DNA of 64,000 nucleotides from Burkholderiaceae bacterium (GTDB lineage: Bacteria; Pseudomonadota; Gammaproteobacteria; Burkholderiales; Burkholderiaceae_D). The notes under the pieces are model-generated. The model saw only the letters and a program-made list of their open reading frames with translations, was not told the origin of the DNA and made no database searches. This document shows, one piece after another, positions 1 to 8,700 of the stretch. Both the position numbers and the translations under genes were made by a program. The stretch is taken from assembly GCA_031291325.1 (NCBI GenBank), contig JARLJG010000010.1, positions 62,001-126,000 of the forward strand. The letters run 5' to 3'. The stretch's first letter is position 1. Each line of letters begins with the position of its first letter.

Positions 1-340
1 TGGTCTGAACGCGTCGTGTCAGGGGATTATAGTCGCCCGCGCGCCGATAGCAAAGGGCTACGCGGCAAAATGCGAGGAGGAATTTCGACGCCCCTAAGTT
101 TTGCGCCATAATGCTTGTAAACATGATCGTTTCGACTTGTGTGGTTAAAGAAACGCGTTCGCATAAGTTCGGCAAAAATTTCGTCGTTCCCGCGAAGGCG
201 GGAATCCATAGTGAGGCGGTTCGAGCGAATTCCCTATGGGTTCCCGCCTTCGCGGGAACGACGGAGGGTTGTGCAAGCGCCTGGTTGAGGTATTTATCCA
301 CAAAAATTCTCCAAATTTTGCTTATACCTGAATTCACTCC
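1..340. other. Non-coding left edge of window
   Basis: No convincing gene is seen here. The stretch contains the large inverted repeat at 182-263 and an AT-rich segment around 295-340 that probably carries the promoter of the glycosylase gene downstream. Short open frames across the repeat translate into the low-complexity peptides usual for such intergenic repeats and are not credible genes. Confidence 0.5.
182..263. repeat. Intergenic inverted repeat (30-bp arms)
   Basis: The arms at 182-211 and 234-263 are reverse complements over 30 bases with a single mismatch that would be a G-T wobble in RNA. They are separated by 22 bases. The core reads TTCCCGCGAAGGCGGGAA, itself a palindrome. This 'TTCCCGC...GCGGGAA' type of dispersed repeat is very common between genes in proteobacteria. 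It could form a strong hairpin. It lies upstream of the first gene and has no T-run, so I do not call it a terminator. Confidence 0.8.
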
Positions 341-1582
341 TTGTCAGTATGTCCTATGCCCGATTCGATACTTAGCCGACCCGCAGCGCGCGCGCTGCAT
401 CTGGCGGCGCAAGGTTTGTTGACGCCGCGCCGCGCCAAGGCGACCAAGCTCGACGTGTTGAACGGCATTCGCGCAATGGGCGCGTTGCAGATCGACACCA
501 TCCATGTGGTGGCGCGCAGCCCCTACCTGGTGTTGTGGAGCCGGCTCGGCGATTACCCCACGGCGTGGCTGGAAGAGTTATTGGCGGAAGGGGCGATATT
601 CGAATATTGGGCGCACGAAGCCTGCTTTTTGCCGACAGAAGACTACCGTTTGTATCGACATCGGATGTTGGACCCGGCATCGATGGGATGGAAATATTCG
701 GAAAAATGGATGGCCGAACATGGCGCTGCCGTCGAGCAGCTGCTCGATCATATCCGTCGCCACGGCCCGGTGCGATCGGCCGATTTTGCGCGCAAGGATG
801 GTGCGGGCGGCGGCTGGTGGGGCTGGAAGCCGGAAAAGCGCTCGCTCGAAGTGCTGTTTACAGCCGGACGGTTGATGATCGCACGCCGCCAGAATTTTCA
901 GCGTATCTACGACCTGGCCGAGCGCGTGTTGCCCGATTGGGACGATAACCGCATGCCCAGCCTTGCGCAGACGCAACGCACACTGATGTTGAAGGCGGTG
1001 TATGCATTGGGCGTCGCCAAGGCAAGCTGGATCGGCGATTATTTTCGCAATGGCAAGAGCCGCCCCAAGCCGGACCCGGAGTCGCTGGTCGACGATGGCG
1101 CGTTGTTGCGCGCGCGGGTCGATGGCTGGCGCGAGCCGGTGTATATCCATCCGGCACATTCCGCGCTGGCAACGGCGGCGGAGCAAGGCAGCTTGAAGCC
1201 GAGCGCGACGGCCTTGTTGTCACCGTTCGATCCGGTCGTGTGGGACCGCAAGCGCGCGCTGGAGTTGTTCGATTTCGATTATCGGCTCGAATGTTACACG
1301 CCCGCGCCGAAACGCCGCTACGGTTACTTCACCTTGCCGATCTTGCGGCGCGGCGCCCTGGTCGGCAGGCTGGACGCCAAGGCGCATCGGCAGGCGGGAA
1401 TTTTCGAGGTGAAGAGTTTGCATCTGGAACCCGGCGTGCGGACCACGCCGGCGTTGGCGGCGGACCTGGCCGCAAGCCTGCGCCGCATCGCAGCCTGGCA
1501 TGCGACCCCGCAAGTGGCCGTGGTCGATTGCGATCCGGTTTCTTTTCAACCCACGTTGAATGCCGCGCTCGATGCCAGGTAG
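341..1582 (+). CDS. YcaQ/AlkZ-family winged-helix DNA glycosylase
   Basis: Predicted DNA glycosylase of the HTH_42 (YcaQ/AlkZ) family. These act on alkylated bases and, in E. coli YcaQ, on DNA interstrand crosslinks. The protein is about 410 residues, normal for the family. The N-terminal winged-helix part carries the catalytic Q-x-D signature as QID in 'ALQIDTIHVV' near residue 50, followed by the conserved 'ARSPYLVLWSRLG' and 'EYWAHEACFLP' segments. The C-terminal 'LLSPFDPVVWDR' segment is also typical. A second ATG at 356 (MPDSILS) is an equally plausible start; neither has a clear ribosome site. The 3' end overlaps mnmC by 23 bases, which suggests coupled translation. Confidence 0.85.
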   Translation: MSVCPMPDSILSRPAARALHLAAQGLLTPRRAKATKLDVLNGIRAMGALQIDTIHVVARSPYLVLWSRLGDYPTAWLEELLAEGAIFEYWAHEACFLPTEDYRLYRHRMLDPASMGWKYSEKWMAEHGAAVEQLLDHIRRHGPVRSADFARKDGAGGGWWGWKPEKRSLEVLFTAGRLMIARRQNFQRIYDLAERVLPDWDDNRMPSLAQTQRTLMLKAVYALGVAKASWIGDYFRNGKSRPKPDPESLVDDGALLRARVDGWREPVYIHPAHSALATAAEQGSLKPSATALLSPFDPVVWDRKRALELFDFDYRLECYTPAPKRRYGYFTLPILRRGALVGRLDAKAHRQAGIFEVKSLHLEPGVRTTPALAADLAASLRRIAAWHATPQVAVVDCDPVSFQPTLNAALDAR

Positions 1583-3434
1583 ACTGATTCCACGCACCGA
1601 CGCGCAGCCGGAACAGCGCCGGCAAACGTTCGATACGACGCACCTTGCCCAGCATTGGCGCGGACGCGAGCGTTACGTCGTGCTGGATACGCATTTTGCG
1701 GCGGCTGAAAATTTTCTCGCGATATGGCGCGCATGGCGGGCCGATCCACAGCGCCCGCAGCAATTGCATTACCTCGCCATCGAAAGCCGTCCGTATACGG
1801 CGTCGGCAATGGCGGCCCTGCATGCAGCCGGGCCGGAGCAGGCCGCGCTTGCGCAAGAATTGGCGCGCGCGTGGCCGACGCTGATACCAGGTTTCCATCG
1901 CGTCTTTCTGGGTGACGACGCGCTGTCTTTGACCTTGATTTTCGGCGATGTCGAAGCAAGCGTTGCGCAGATCGATGCGCAAGTCGATGCGTTTTATCTG
2001 GATGGCGCGGCGTTGGCGCAACTTCCCGCCAACCGCAGTGCCGCCTTGTTCACGCTGCTTGGCCGGCTGGCGGCGTCGCAGGCGACGATGGCGATAGAGC
2101 CGGCACTGTCCGATCCGGCGCTATTGAAAAATTCCGGTTTCGTATGCGCTGCGGATACGGCTTGCACGCGCGCCACGTTTGCGCCGCGCTGGCAGGTGCG
2201 TGCTTCGCGCACGGTGCCCGCTGCTGCTCGGCATGCGATCGTCATCGGCGCCGGTGTGGCCGGCGCCGCCGCAGCCGAACGCCTGACCGCGCGCGGCTGG
2301 CGCGTCAGCCTGATCGAAAGACACGGGCAAGCGGCGCAGGAAGGATCGGGCAATGCGGCGGGTATCGCCATGCCGATGCTGGCCAGCGACGACAATCCGG
2401 GCGCGCGTTTGACGCAGGCGGCGTTCTTGTTTGCGTTGCGTCTGTGGCAGCGCTTGGGCGGCGTCGGGCGCGCATTTCCCGGTGAGGCTTGCGGTGTGCT
2501 GCAACTGGCGCGCGATGCTGCGCGCGCCGAAGTAGCCCGCAAAATCGCGGCCACACATCGCTTTCCCACCGGGTTCGCGCAATGGCTGGAAGCGGACCAG
2601 GTCGCCGCTTTTCCGGGAATGCCGGCACGCGCCACGGGCGCGGATCATGGTCATGGCGGCTGGTTGTTTCCGCAGGCCGGGTGGGTCAATCCGGGCGGCG
2701 TGTGCGCAGCCTTGCTGGCTGCCTGCGGCGACAGGCTGGACAAATTCTTCGGTTGCCATGTCGCGCGCATCGAGCGCGCGGGTGAGCTTTGGCAAGTTTT
2801 CGACGAACGTGGTTTAATGATTGCAAGCGCGCCGCATGTGATTGTGGCCAACGGTGTCGGTTTCGGCAGCATTGCGCATAGCGCGCATTTGCCGCTGGCA
2901 AGCGTGCGGGGTCAGGTTACCTGGCTGCCCGCCGACAGCATGCCGGAGTTGCCCTTGGTGTTGTGCGGCGCGGCTTATTTGACGCGGCCGTTCGATGGCG
3001 TGTGCGTGCTTGGCGCGACCTATGACATGGATGACGACGTGGCGTTGCACATGGATAGCCAGCGCGAAAATCTGGCGCGGCTGGCGCAGATGCTGCCACA
3101 GCTTGTAGCCGGGTCGCAGGAATGGCCTCTGACTGGGCGCGTTGGGTTTCGTTGTGTTGCGCCCGACCGCTTGCCCCTGGTCGGCGCGTTGCCGGATTAT
3201 GCGGCGCTTGCACATTTTCGCGGCGAGCGTTTGCGCGACGTGCCCCGCTTGCCGGGCATGCATGGCTTGCTCGGCTATGCGTCGCGCGGCATGATTTGGG
3301 CGCCGCTGGCGGCGGAACTGTTGGCAGCGCAAATCTGCGGTGAGCCGTTGCCGCTGGAACGCGATCTGGTTGCTACTCTTGACCCCGCGCGGTTTGCGCT
3401 GAATGCACAGCGGCGCGCACGGGCTGCGCCTTGA
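1560..3434 (+). CDS. mnmC: MnmC-like tRNA wobble-uridine modification protein, degenerate methyltransferase half
   Basis: Bifunctional MnmC normally removes the carboxymethyl group from cmnm5s2U34 of tRNA with its C-terminal FAD domain, then methylates the product with its N-terminal SAM domain. The 624-residue length and the C-terminal domain fit: FAD motif VIGAGVAG at 228-235, then GSGNAAGIAMP and a C-terminal YASRGMIWAPL segment. The N-terminal half still aligns (VLDTHFAAAENFLAIW at 41-56, DAFYLDG at 143-149), but the glycine-rich SAM motif normally read as GFGxGxNFL is HFAAAENFL, and the usual DGFxPxxNP motif is DGAALAQLPAN. Methyltransferase activity is therefore doubtful. ATG at 1572 is an alternative start. 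Confidence 0.85.
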   Translation: MPRSMPGRLIPRTDAQPEQRRQTFDTTHLAQHWRGRERYVVLDTHFAAAENFLAIWRAWRADPQRPQQLHYLAIESRPYTASAMAALHAAGPEQAALAQELARAWPTLIPGFHRVFLGDDALSLTLIFGDVEASVAQIDAQVDAFYLDGAALAQLPANRSAALFTLLGRLAASQATMAIEPALSDPALLKNSGFVCAADTACTRATFAPRWQVRASRTVPAAARHAIVIGAGVAGAAAAERLTARGWRVSLIERHGQAAQEGSGNAAGIAMPMLASDDNPGARLTQAAFLFALRLWQRLGGVGRAFPGEACGVLQLARDAARAEVARKIAATHRFPTGFAQWLEADQVAAFPGMPARATGADHGHGGWLFPQAGWVNPGGVCAALLAACGDRLDKFFGCHVARIERAGELWQVFDERGLMIASAPHVIVANGVGFGSIAHSAHLPLASVRGQVTWLPADSMPELPLVLCGAAYLTRPFDGVCVLGATYDMDDDVALHMDSQRENLARLAQMLPQLVAGSQEWPLTGRVGFRCVAPDRLPLVGALPDYAALAHFRGERLRDVPRLPGMHGLLGYASRGMIWAPLAAELLAAQICGEPLPLERDLVATLDPARFALNAQRRARAAP

Positions 3435-3799
3435 AGCGCGAATGGTGCGCTGCGGCGTAGATAGTCCGCGCATATTCTTCATCGGTTTGCGATGCGGATT
3501 GCGGTAGTTGAACTTCGGCGCGTTGTTGCGGTCAGACCCGGACGGGGTAGTGGTTGAAATATTTCGCGTCGATTTCAGCGCGACAACGCGCAGCGACATA
3601 CAAGGTGGTGCGAGAAACAGAAGTGTTTTTGCCCAGTTATTTTTTTGCATGATCGTGCTGTATTTTTGGAAAATTGACCTACACTAAAATTTACTGCACA
3701 GCAATGGCGAAGTGCGCGTACTATTTAAGCGTCGAGTATATTTGCGTTACGCACCTCGGCCCTTGAACGACCGGTAGCTTTAAATCAAAGGACATTCTC
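3435..3799. other. Intergenic region upstream of prkA
   Basis: No gene is seen. The first 200 bases are GC-rich and unremarkable. From about 3640 the sequence turns AT-rich and probably contains the prkA promoter (see 3679-3685). This leaves an untranslated leader of roughly 100 bases. Just before the prkA ATG is a clear AAAGGA ribosome site at 3788-3793. Confidence 0.5.
3679..3685 (+). promoter_or_regulatory. Candidate sigma-S-type -10 element for prkA
   Basis: The sequence CCTACACTAAA resembles the extended -10 element of RpoS promoters (CTAYRCT followed by A/T). In E. coli the orthologous yeaGH genes are RpoS-dependent, which fits. No convincing -35 hexamer is seen at the usual distance, as is common for sigma-S promoters. 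The distance to the prkA ATG is about 115 bases. Confidence 0.3.
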
Positions 3800-5722
3800 A
3801 TGAACATCTTTGACAACTATGCAGCGCGGTACGAACGGACCAAGGAAGAAGAATATTCGTTGCAGGAATTTTTGGAACTCTGCAAACGCGATCCACTTAC
3901 TTACGCCACCGCCGCCGAGCGCATGCTGGCCGCCATCGGCGAACCCGAGTTGATCGATACCCGCAACGACTCGCGCCTTTCGCGCATATTTGCCAACAAA
4001 GTGATCAAGATTTATCCGGCGTTCCGCGAGTTTTACGGCACCGAGGAGGTCATCGAGCAGGTCGTGTCTTATTTTCGCCATGCCGCGCAAGGCTTGGAAG
4101 AACGCAAGCAAATCCTGTATTTGCTGGGGCCGGTCGGCGGCGGCAAATCTTCCATTGCGGAAAAGCTCAAGTATTTGATGGAGAAAGTGCCGTTTTTTTG
4201 CATCAAGGGTTCTCCGGTCAACGAATCGCCGCTAGGCTTGTTCAACGAAGACGAAGACGGCGCGATCCTGGAAGAGGATTTCGGCATCCCGCGTCGCTAT
4301 TTGCGCACCATCCCGAGTCCCTGGGCGGTCAAGCGCTTGCATGAATTCAACGGCGACATCAATCGCTTCCGCGTCGTCAAGCGTTACCCGTCGGTGCTGA
4401 AACAGATCGCCATATCGAAGACCGAGCCGGGCGACGAAAACAACCAGGATATTTCCTCGCTGGTGGGCAAGGTCGATATCCGCAAATTGGAAGATTACGC
4501 ACAAGACGACCCGGATGCCTACAGCTATTCCGGCGGGCTGTGCCTGTCGAACCAGGGTTTGATGGAATTCGTCGAAATGTTCAAGGCGCCGATCAAGGTG
4601 CTGCATCCGTTGTTGACGGCAACGCAAGAAGGCAACTTCAAGGGCACCGAGGGATTCGGTGCGATTCCATTCGACGGCGTGGTATTGGCGCACTCGAATG
4701 AATCGGAGTGGAAGACTTTCAAGAACAACAAGAACAACGAAGCGTTTCTCGACCGTATCTATATAGTCAAAGTCCCGTACTGCCTGCGCGTGACCGACGA
4801 GGTCAAGATTTATGAAAAACTGGTGCGCAATTCGTCGCTGTCGCAAGCGCCGTGCGCGCCCGGCACGCTGAAAATGATGGCGCAGTTTGCGATTCTGTCG
4901 CGCCTGAAAGAGCCGGAAAATTCCAGCTTGTTCAGCAAAATGCTGGTGTATGACGGCGAAAATCTGAAAGATACCGATCCAAAAGCCAAGTCGCGCCAGG
5001 AATATAACGATTATGCGGGTGTCGACGAGGGCATGAATGGCTTATCGACCCGTTTTGCGTTCAAAATCCTGTCGAAAGTGTTCAATTTCGATACCACCGA
5101 GGTTGCGGCCAATCCGGTGCATCTATTGTATGTATTGGAGCAACAAGTCGAGCGCGAGCAATTTCCGCCGGAAACCGAACAGAAATACTTTTCCTTCATT
5201 AAGGAATACCTGGCCCAGCGTTACGTCGAATTCATCGGCAAGGAAATCCAGACCGCTTATCTGGAAAGTTATTCCGAGTACGGGCAAAACATCTTCGACC
5301 GTTATGTCACCTTTGCCGACTTCTGGATCCAGGATCAGGAATTCCGCGACCCGGATACCGGCGAGAGCTTCGACCGCGAATCCTTGAACAGCGAGCTGGA
5401 AAAAATCGAAAAGCCGGCGGGCATTTCCAATCCGAAGGATTTCCGCAACGAAATCGTCAACTTCGTTTTGCGCGCGCGCGCCCACAATGCCGGCAAGAAT
5501 CCGGTGTGGACCAGTTACGAGAAATTGCGGACGGTGATTGAAAAGAAGATGTTCTCCAATACCGAGGAATTGTTGCCGGTCATTTCGTTCAACGCCAAGG
5601 CCAGCGCCGACGACGTGAACAAGCACCAGGAATTCGTCTCGCGCATGGTGGCAAAGGGCTATACGGCAAAACAGGTGCGGTTGTTGTGCGAATGGTATCT
5701 GCGAGTCAGGAAATCATCGTAA
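3800..5722 (+). CDS. prkA: PrkA-family serine protein kinase / AAA ATPase
   Basis: PrkA (YeaG in E. coli) is an AAA-type ATPase reported to act as a serine protein kinase. It is induced by starvation and other stresses and acts in the cytoplasm. The protein has 640 residues, the usual family length. The Walker A loop GPVGGGKS lies at 110-117 within the N-terminal AAA module, followed by the conserved SPVNESPLGLF segment. The C-terminal PrkA domain includes 'GLSTRFAFKILSKVFN'. The start is fixed by AAAGGA nine to ten bases upstream. It is followed by yeaH and spoVR in the same direction, the standard neighbourhood of this kinase. Confidence 0.95.
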   Translation: MNIFDNYAARYERTKEEEYSLQEFLELCKRDPLTYATAAERMLAAIGEPELIDTRNDSRLSRIFANKVIKIYPAFREFYGTEEVIEQVVSYFRHAAQGLEERKQILYLLGPVGGGKSSIAEKLKYLMEKVPFFCIKGSPVNESPLGLFNEDEDGAILEEDFGIPRRYLRTIPSPWAVKRLHEFNGDINRFRVVKRYPSVLKQIAISKTEPGDENNQDISSLVGKVDIRKLEDYAQDDPDAYSYSGGLCLSNQGLMEFVEMFKAPIKVLHPLLTATQEGNFKGTEGFGAIPFDGVVLAHSNESEWKTFKNNKNNEAFLDRIYIVKVPYCLRVTDEVKIYEKLVRNSSLSQAPCAPGTLKMMAQFAILSRLKEPENSSLFSKMLVYDGENLKDTDPKAKSRQEYNDYAGVDEGMNGLSTRFAFKILSKVFNFDTTEVAANPVHLLYVLEQQVEREQFPPETEQKYFSFIKEYLAQRYVEFIGKEIQTAYLESYSEYGQNIFDRYVTFADFWIQDQEFRDPDTGESFDRESLNSELEKIEKPAGISNPKDFRNEIVNFVLRARAHNAGKNPVWTSYEKLRTVIEKKMFSNTEELLPVISFNAKASADDVNKHQEFVSRMVAKGYTAKQVRLLCEWYLRVRKSS

Positions 5723-5770
5723 GGAGTGCGCTTAGGGCAATCGCGCTATGTATCAAATTGCAAGGATATT

Positions 5771-5794
5771 CCCTCTCCCGCAGGCGGGAGAGGG
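5771..5794. repeat. Near-perfect hairpin palindrome between prkA and yeaH
   Basis: CCCTCTCCCGC at 5771-5781 is followed after two bases by its exact reverse complement at 5784-5794. There is no T-run, so it is unlikely to be a simple terminator. Repeats of this 'CTCTCCCGC-GCGGGAGAG' kind are widespread between proteobacterial genes. Its place between two genes that normally act together suggests a role in mRNA processing or differential expression of prkA versus yeaH, but this is inference. Confidence 0.75.
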
Positions 5795-5883
5795 AGTATT
5801 CTGGTTTTGGCAATAGCTGATTGCCCTTTGTGTCCTACGGATACTCGACATGAAGCAAAGCAATTCGCGACGAGGAGATCATA

Positions 5884-7152
5884 TTGGGTTATCTGATCGA
5901 CAGGCGTGTGCAGAGCAAGAACAAATCTGCGGTCAACCGCGAGCGCTTTTTACGGCGCTACAAAGGTCAGATCAAGGATGCGGTGACGCGCGCGATAAAG
6001 GGGCGTTCGATTACCGATGTCGAGAACGGTGAAAAAGTCTCGATTCCGGTCAAGGACGTCAATGAGCCGAATTTCGGCCACGCGCACGGCGGGGTCTGGG
6101 AAACTGTCAGCCCCGGCAATAAGGAATACCTGAAGGGCGACCGCATCCAGCGGCCACGCGGCGGCGGCGGCTCGGGAAAAGGGCAGGCCGGCAACAGCGA
6201 TCAAGTCAGCGAAGACGATTTCATCTTCGAGTTGACGCGCGAAGAGTTCATGAATTATTTCTTCGACGATCTCGAATTGCCGAACATGGTCAAGACCCAA
6301 TTGACTTCGACTACGGAATTCAGGAACCAGCGCGCCGGCTACAAGATGTCGGGCACGACCACGAACATCCATATCTTGCGATCCTTGCGCGGCGCGCTCG
6401 GGCGGCGGATCGCGGTCGGTGGCGGAAATCGACGCCGGCTGAAGGAAGCCGAACTGGAATTGCTGCAGTTGCTGGATGATAAAGTAGCCGAAAGCGACCC
6501 CGAGGTGGTCAAGCTGCGGCGCGAAATTCACCATCTGCGGGCCAAGCTGCTGGCGATTCCCTTCATCGACCCGTTCGATCTGCGCTACAGTAATCGGATC
6601 AAGGTGCCCAAGCCGGCCAGCCAGGCCGTGATGTTTTGCATCATGGACGTATCCGGTTCGATGGATGAAAGCAAGAAAGACACGGCCAAGCGCTTTTTCA
6701 TTTTGCTGTACCTGTTCCTGACGCGCGCGTACGACAAGATCGATGTCGTCTTCATCCGCCATCACACCCAGGCCACCGAAGTCGACGAAAACGAATTCTT
6801 CAATTCGCGCGAATCCGGCGGCACCGTGGTGTCGTCGGCGCTGCATTTGTTGACCAAGGTCATCCACGAGCGTTATTCCAGCAGCGACTGGAACATTTAC
6901 GTGGCGCAGGCATCGGACGGCGATAACTGGGACAACGATTCGATCACTTGTCGGGAATTGCTGATCGATACAGTGTTGCCGGCGGTTCAGTATTACGCGT
7001 ACGTCGAGATTACCGACGGCGAGGCGCAGAATTTATGGCATGAATACGCGCAGGTAAAGGACTCCCACCCGCATTTTGCGATGCAAAAAATCGAAAAGCC
7101 AGCCGATATCTATCCGGTATTCCGCGAATTATTTAAAAAGCAGCCGAAATGA
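5884..7152 (+). CDS. yeaH: YeaH/YhbH-family VWA protein (DUF444)
   Basis: DUF444 protein, the conserved partner of PrkA; molecular function is unknown. The 422-residue protein has a basic N-terminus, a Gly-rich linker near 90-100, and a C-terminal von Willebrand A-like domain with a clear metal-ion-dependent adhesion motif DVSGS at 255-259. The start is a TTG at 5884, chosen because GAGGAG lies seven bases upstream and because the family's N-terminus (YLIDRR...N..RFLRRY) begins right there. The 3' end overlaps spoVR by four bases (ATGA). Confidence 0.92.
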   Translation: MGYLIDRRVQSKNKSAVNRERFLRRYKGQIKDAVTRAIKGRSITDVENGEKVSIPVKDVNEPNFGHAHGGVWETVSPGNKEYLKGDRIQRPRGGGGSGKGQAGNSDQVSEDDFIFELTREEFMNYFFDDLELPNMVKTQLTSTTEFRNQRAGYKMSGTTTNIHILRSLRGALGRRIAVGGGNRRRLKEAELELLQLLDDKVAESDPEVVKLRREIHHLRAKLLAIPFIDPFDLRYSNRIKVPKPASQAVMFCIMDVSGSMDESKKDTAKRFFILLYLFLTRAYDKIDVVFIRHHTQATEVDENEFFNSRESGGTVVSSALHLLTKVIHERYSSSDWNIYVAQASDGDNWDNDSITCRELLIDTVLPAVQYYAYVEITDGEAQNLWHEYAQVKDSHPHFAMQKIEKPADIYPVFRELFKKQPK

Positions 7153-8687
7153 ACAAGATCGACTCCAACCCCGAAAAACCCGGACGTTTGCCCGAGCAAT
7201 CGGAGTGGACCTTCGATTTGATCGAGCAGGCGCACCGCGAGATTCGGCGCGTCGCCAAGAATTTCCATCTCGACACCTATCCGAACCAGCTTGAAATCAT
7301 CACTGCCGAGCAGATGATGGATGCGTATACCTCGGTGGGGATGCCGGTTTCCTATAATCATTGGTCGTTCGGCAAGCATTTCCTGTCGACTGAAAAGAGC
7401 TACAAGCGCGGCCAGATGGGGCTGGCGTACGAGATCGTCATCAATTCCAATCCGTGCATCGCCTACTTGATGGAAGAAAACAGCCTGACCATGCAGGCGC
7501 TGGTGATTGCCCACGCGGCGTACGGCCACAATTCCTTTTTCAAGGGAAATTACCTGTTCCGCACCTGGACCGACGCCGAAGCCATCATCGACTACATGGT
7601 GTTTGCCAAGAACTACATTGCCGATTGCGAACAGCGGCATGGCGTCGACGAGGTCGAACTGCTGCTCGATTCCTGCCACGCGCTGCAAAATTACGGCGTC
7701 GACCGCTACAAGCGCCCGGCCAAATTGTCGCTGGAAAAAGAGCATGCGCGGCAAAAGGAGCGCGAAGCCTATCTGCAAACGCAGATCAACGATTTGTGGC
7801 GCACGCTGCCGCGCCGCGAAGAAGCGCCGGTCGACGAAGGGCCGCAGCGGTTTCCGTCGGAGCCGCAGGAAAACCTGCTGTATTTTTTTGAAAAATATGC
7901 GCCGCTACTGGAGCCGTGGCAACGCGAAATCGTCCGCATCGTGCGCAAGATATCGCAGTATTTCTATCCGCAGCGGCAGACCCAGGTGATGAACGAAGGC
8001 TGGGCGACCTTCTGGCATTACACGATACTCAATCAATTGTATGACGAAGGCGTGGTCGGCGACGGCTTCATGATCGAGTTCCTGCAAAGCCATACCAATG
8101 TCGTGTATCAACCGCCGATTAGCAGCCCGCATTACAGCGGCATCAATCCGTATGCGCTGGGATTCGGCATGATGCGCGACATCCGCCGCATCTGCGAAGC
8201 GCCGACCGACGAAGACCGGAAATGGTTTCCCGACATCGCCGGCAGCGATTGGCGCGCGACGCTGGACTTCGCGATGCGCAATTTCAAGGACGAGAGCTTC
8301 ATCGCGCAATATCTGTCGCCCAAGCTGATCCGCGACTTCCATCTGTTCTCGGTGCTCGACGACGACAAGGAAGACAAGCTGAAGGTGTCCGCGATCCACG
8401 ACGACAGCGGTTACAGCTATGTGCGCCATCAATTGGCCGAGCAATACAATCTCGGCAATCGGGAGCCGAATATCCAGGTGTGGTCGGTCAACACCCACGG
8501 CGACCGTGCGTTGACCCTGCGCCACACGCAATTCCAGCGCCGCCCGCTCAACCAGCAGACCGACGAAATGATGAAGCATGTTGCGCGGCTGTGGGGTTTC
8601 GATGTGCGGCTGGAGACGGTGTCGCCGGACGGCACGGTGCTGAGCACTTTGGAGCGCAGGTGGGAAAAGCGCAACCGCCTGTTTTAG
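7149..8687 (+). CDS. SpoVR-family protein (YcgB-like)
   Basis: SpoVR family, named after a Bacillus sporulation gene but widespread in non-sporulating bacteria, almost always with PrkA and YeaH. Biochemical role is unknown. The 512-residue length and the family blocks are all present: 'VSYNHWSFGKHF' near 78, 'AHAAYGHNSFFKGNYLF' near 125, and 'MNEGWATFWHY' near 280, where conserved His and Glu residues suggest a metal site. It is translationally coupled to yeaH through ATGA. It ends 13 bases from the convergent GGDEF gene, with no obvious terminator between them. Confidence 0.93.
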   Translation: MNKIDSNPEKPGRLPEQSEWTFDLIEQAHREIRRVAKNFHLDTYPNQLEIITAEQMMDAYTSVGMPVSYNHWSFGKHFLSTEKSYKRGQMGLAYEIVINSNPCIAYLMEENSLTMQALVIAHAAYGHNSFFKGNYLFRTWTDAEAIIDYMVFAKNYIADCEQRHGVDEVELLLDSCHALQNYGVDRYKRPAKLSLEKEHARQKEREAYLQTQINDLWRTLPRREEAPVDEGPQRFPSEPQENLLYFFEKYAPLLEPWQREIVRIVRKISQYFYPQRQTQVMNEGWATFWHYTILNQLYDEGVVGDGFMIEFLQSHTNVVYQPPISSPHYSGINPYALGFGMMRDIRRICEAPTDEDRKWFPDIAGSDWRATLDFAMRNFKDESFIAQYLSPKLIRDFHLFSVLDDDKEDKLKVSAIHDDSGYSYVRHQLAEQYNLGNREPNIQVWSVNTHGDRALTLRHTQFQRRPLNQQTDEMMKHVARLWGFDVRLETVSPDGTVLSTLERRWEKRNRLF

Positions 8688-8700
8688 GTGTTGCGCAAAG

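Noticed and set aside
2814-3650. Minus-strand frame running from the prkA upstream region into mnmC
   Set aside because: Basic low-complexity product, no ribosome site, mostly antisense to mnmC.
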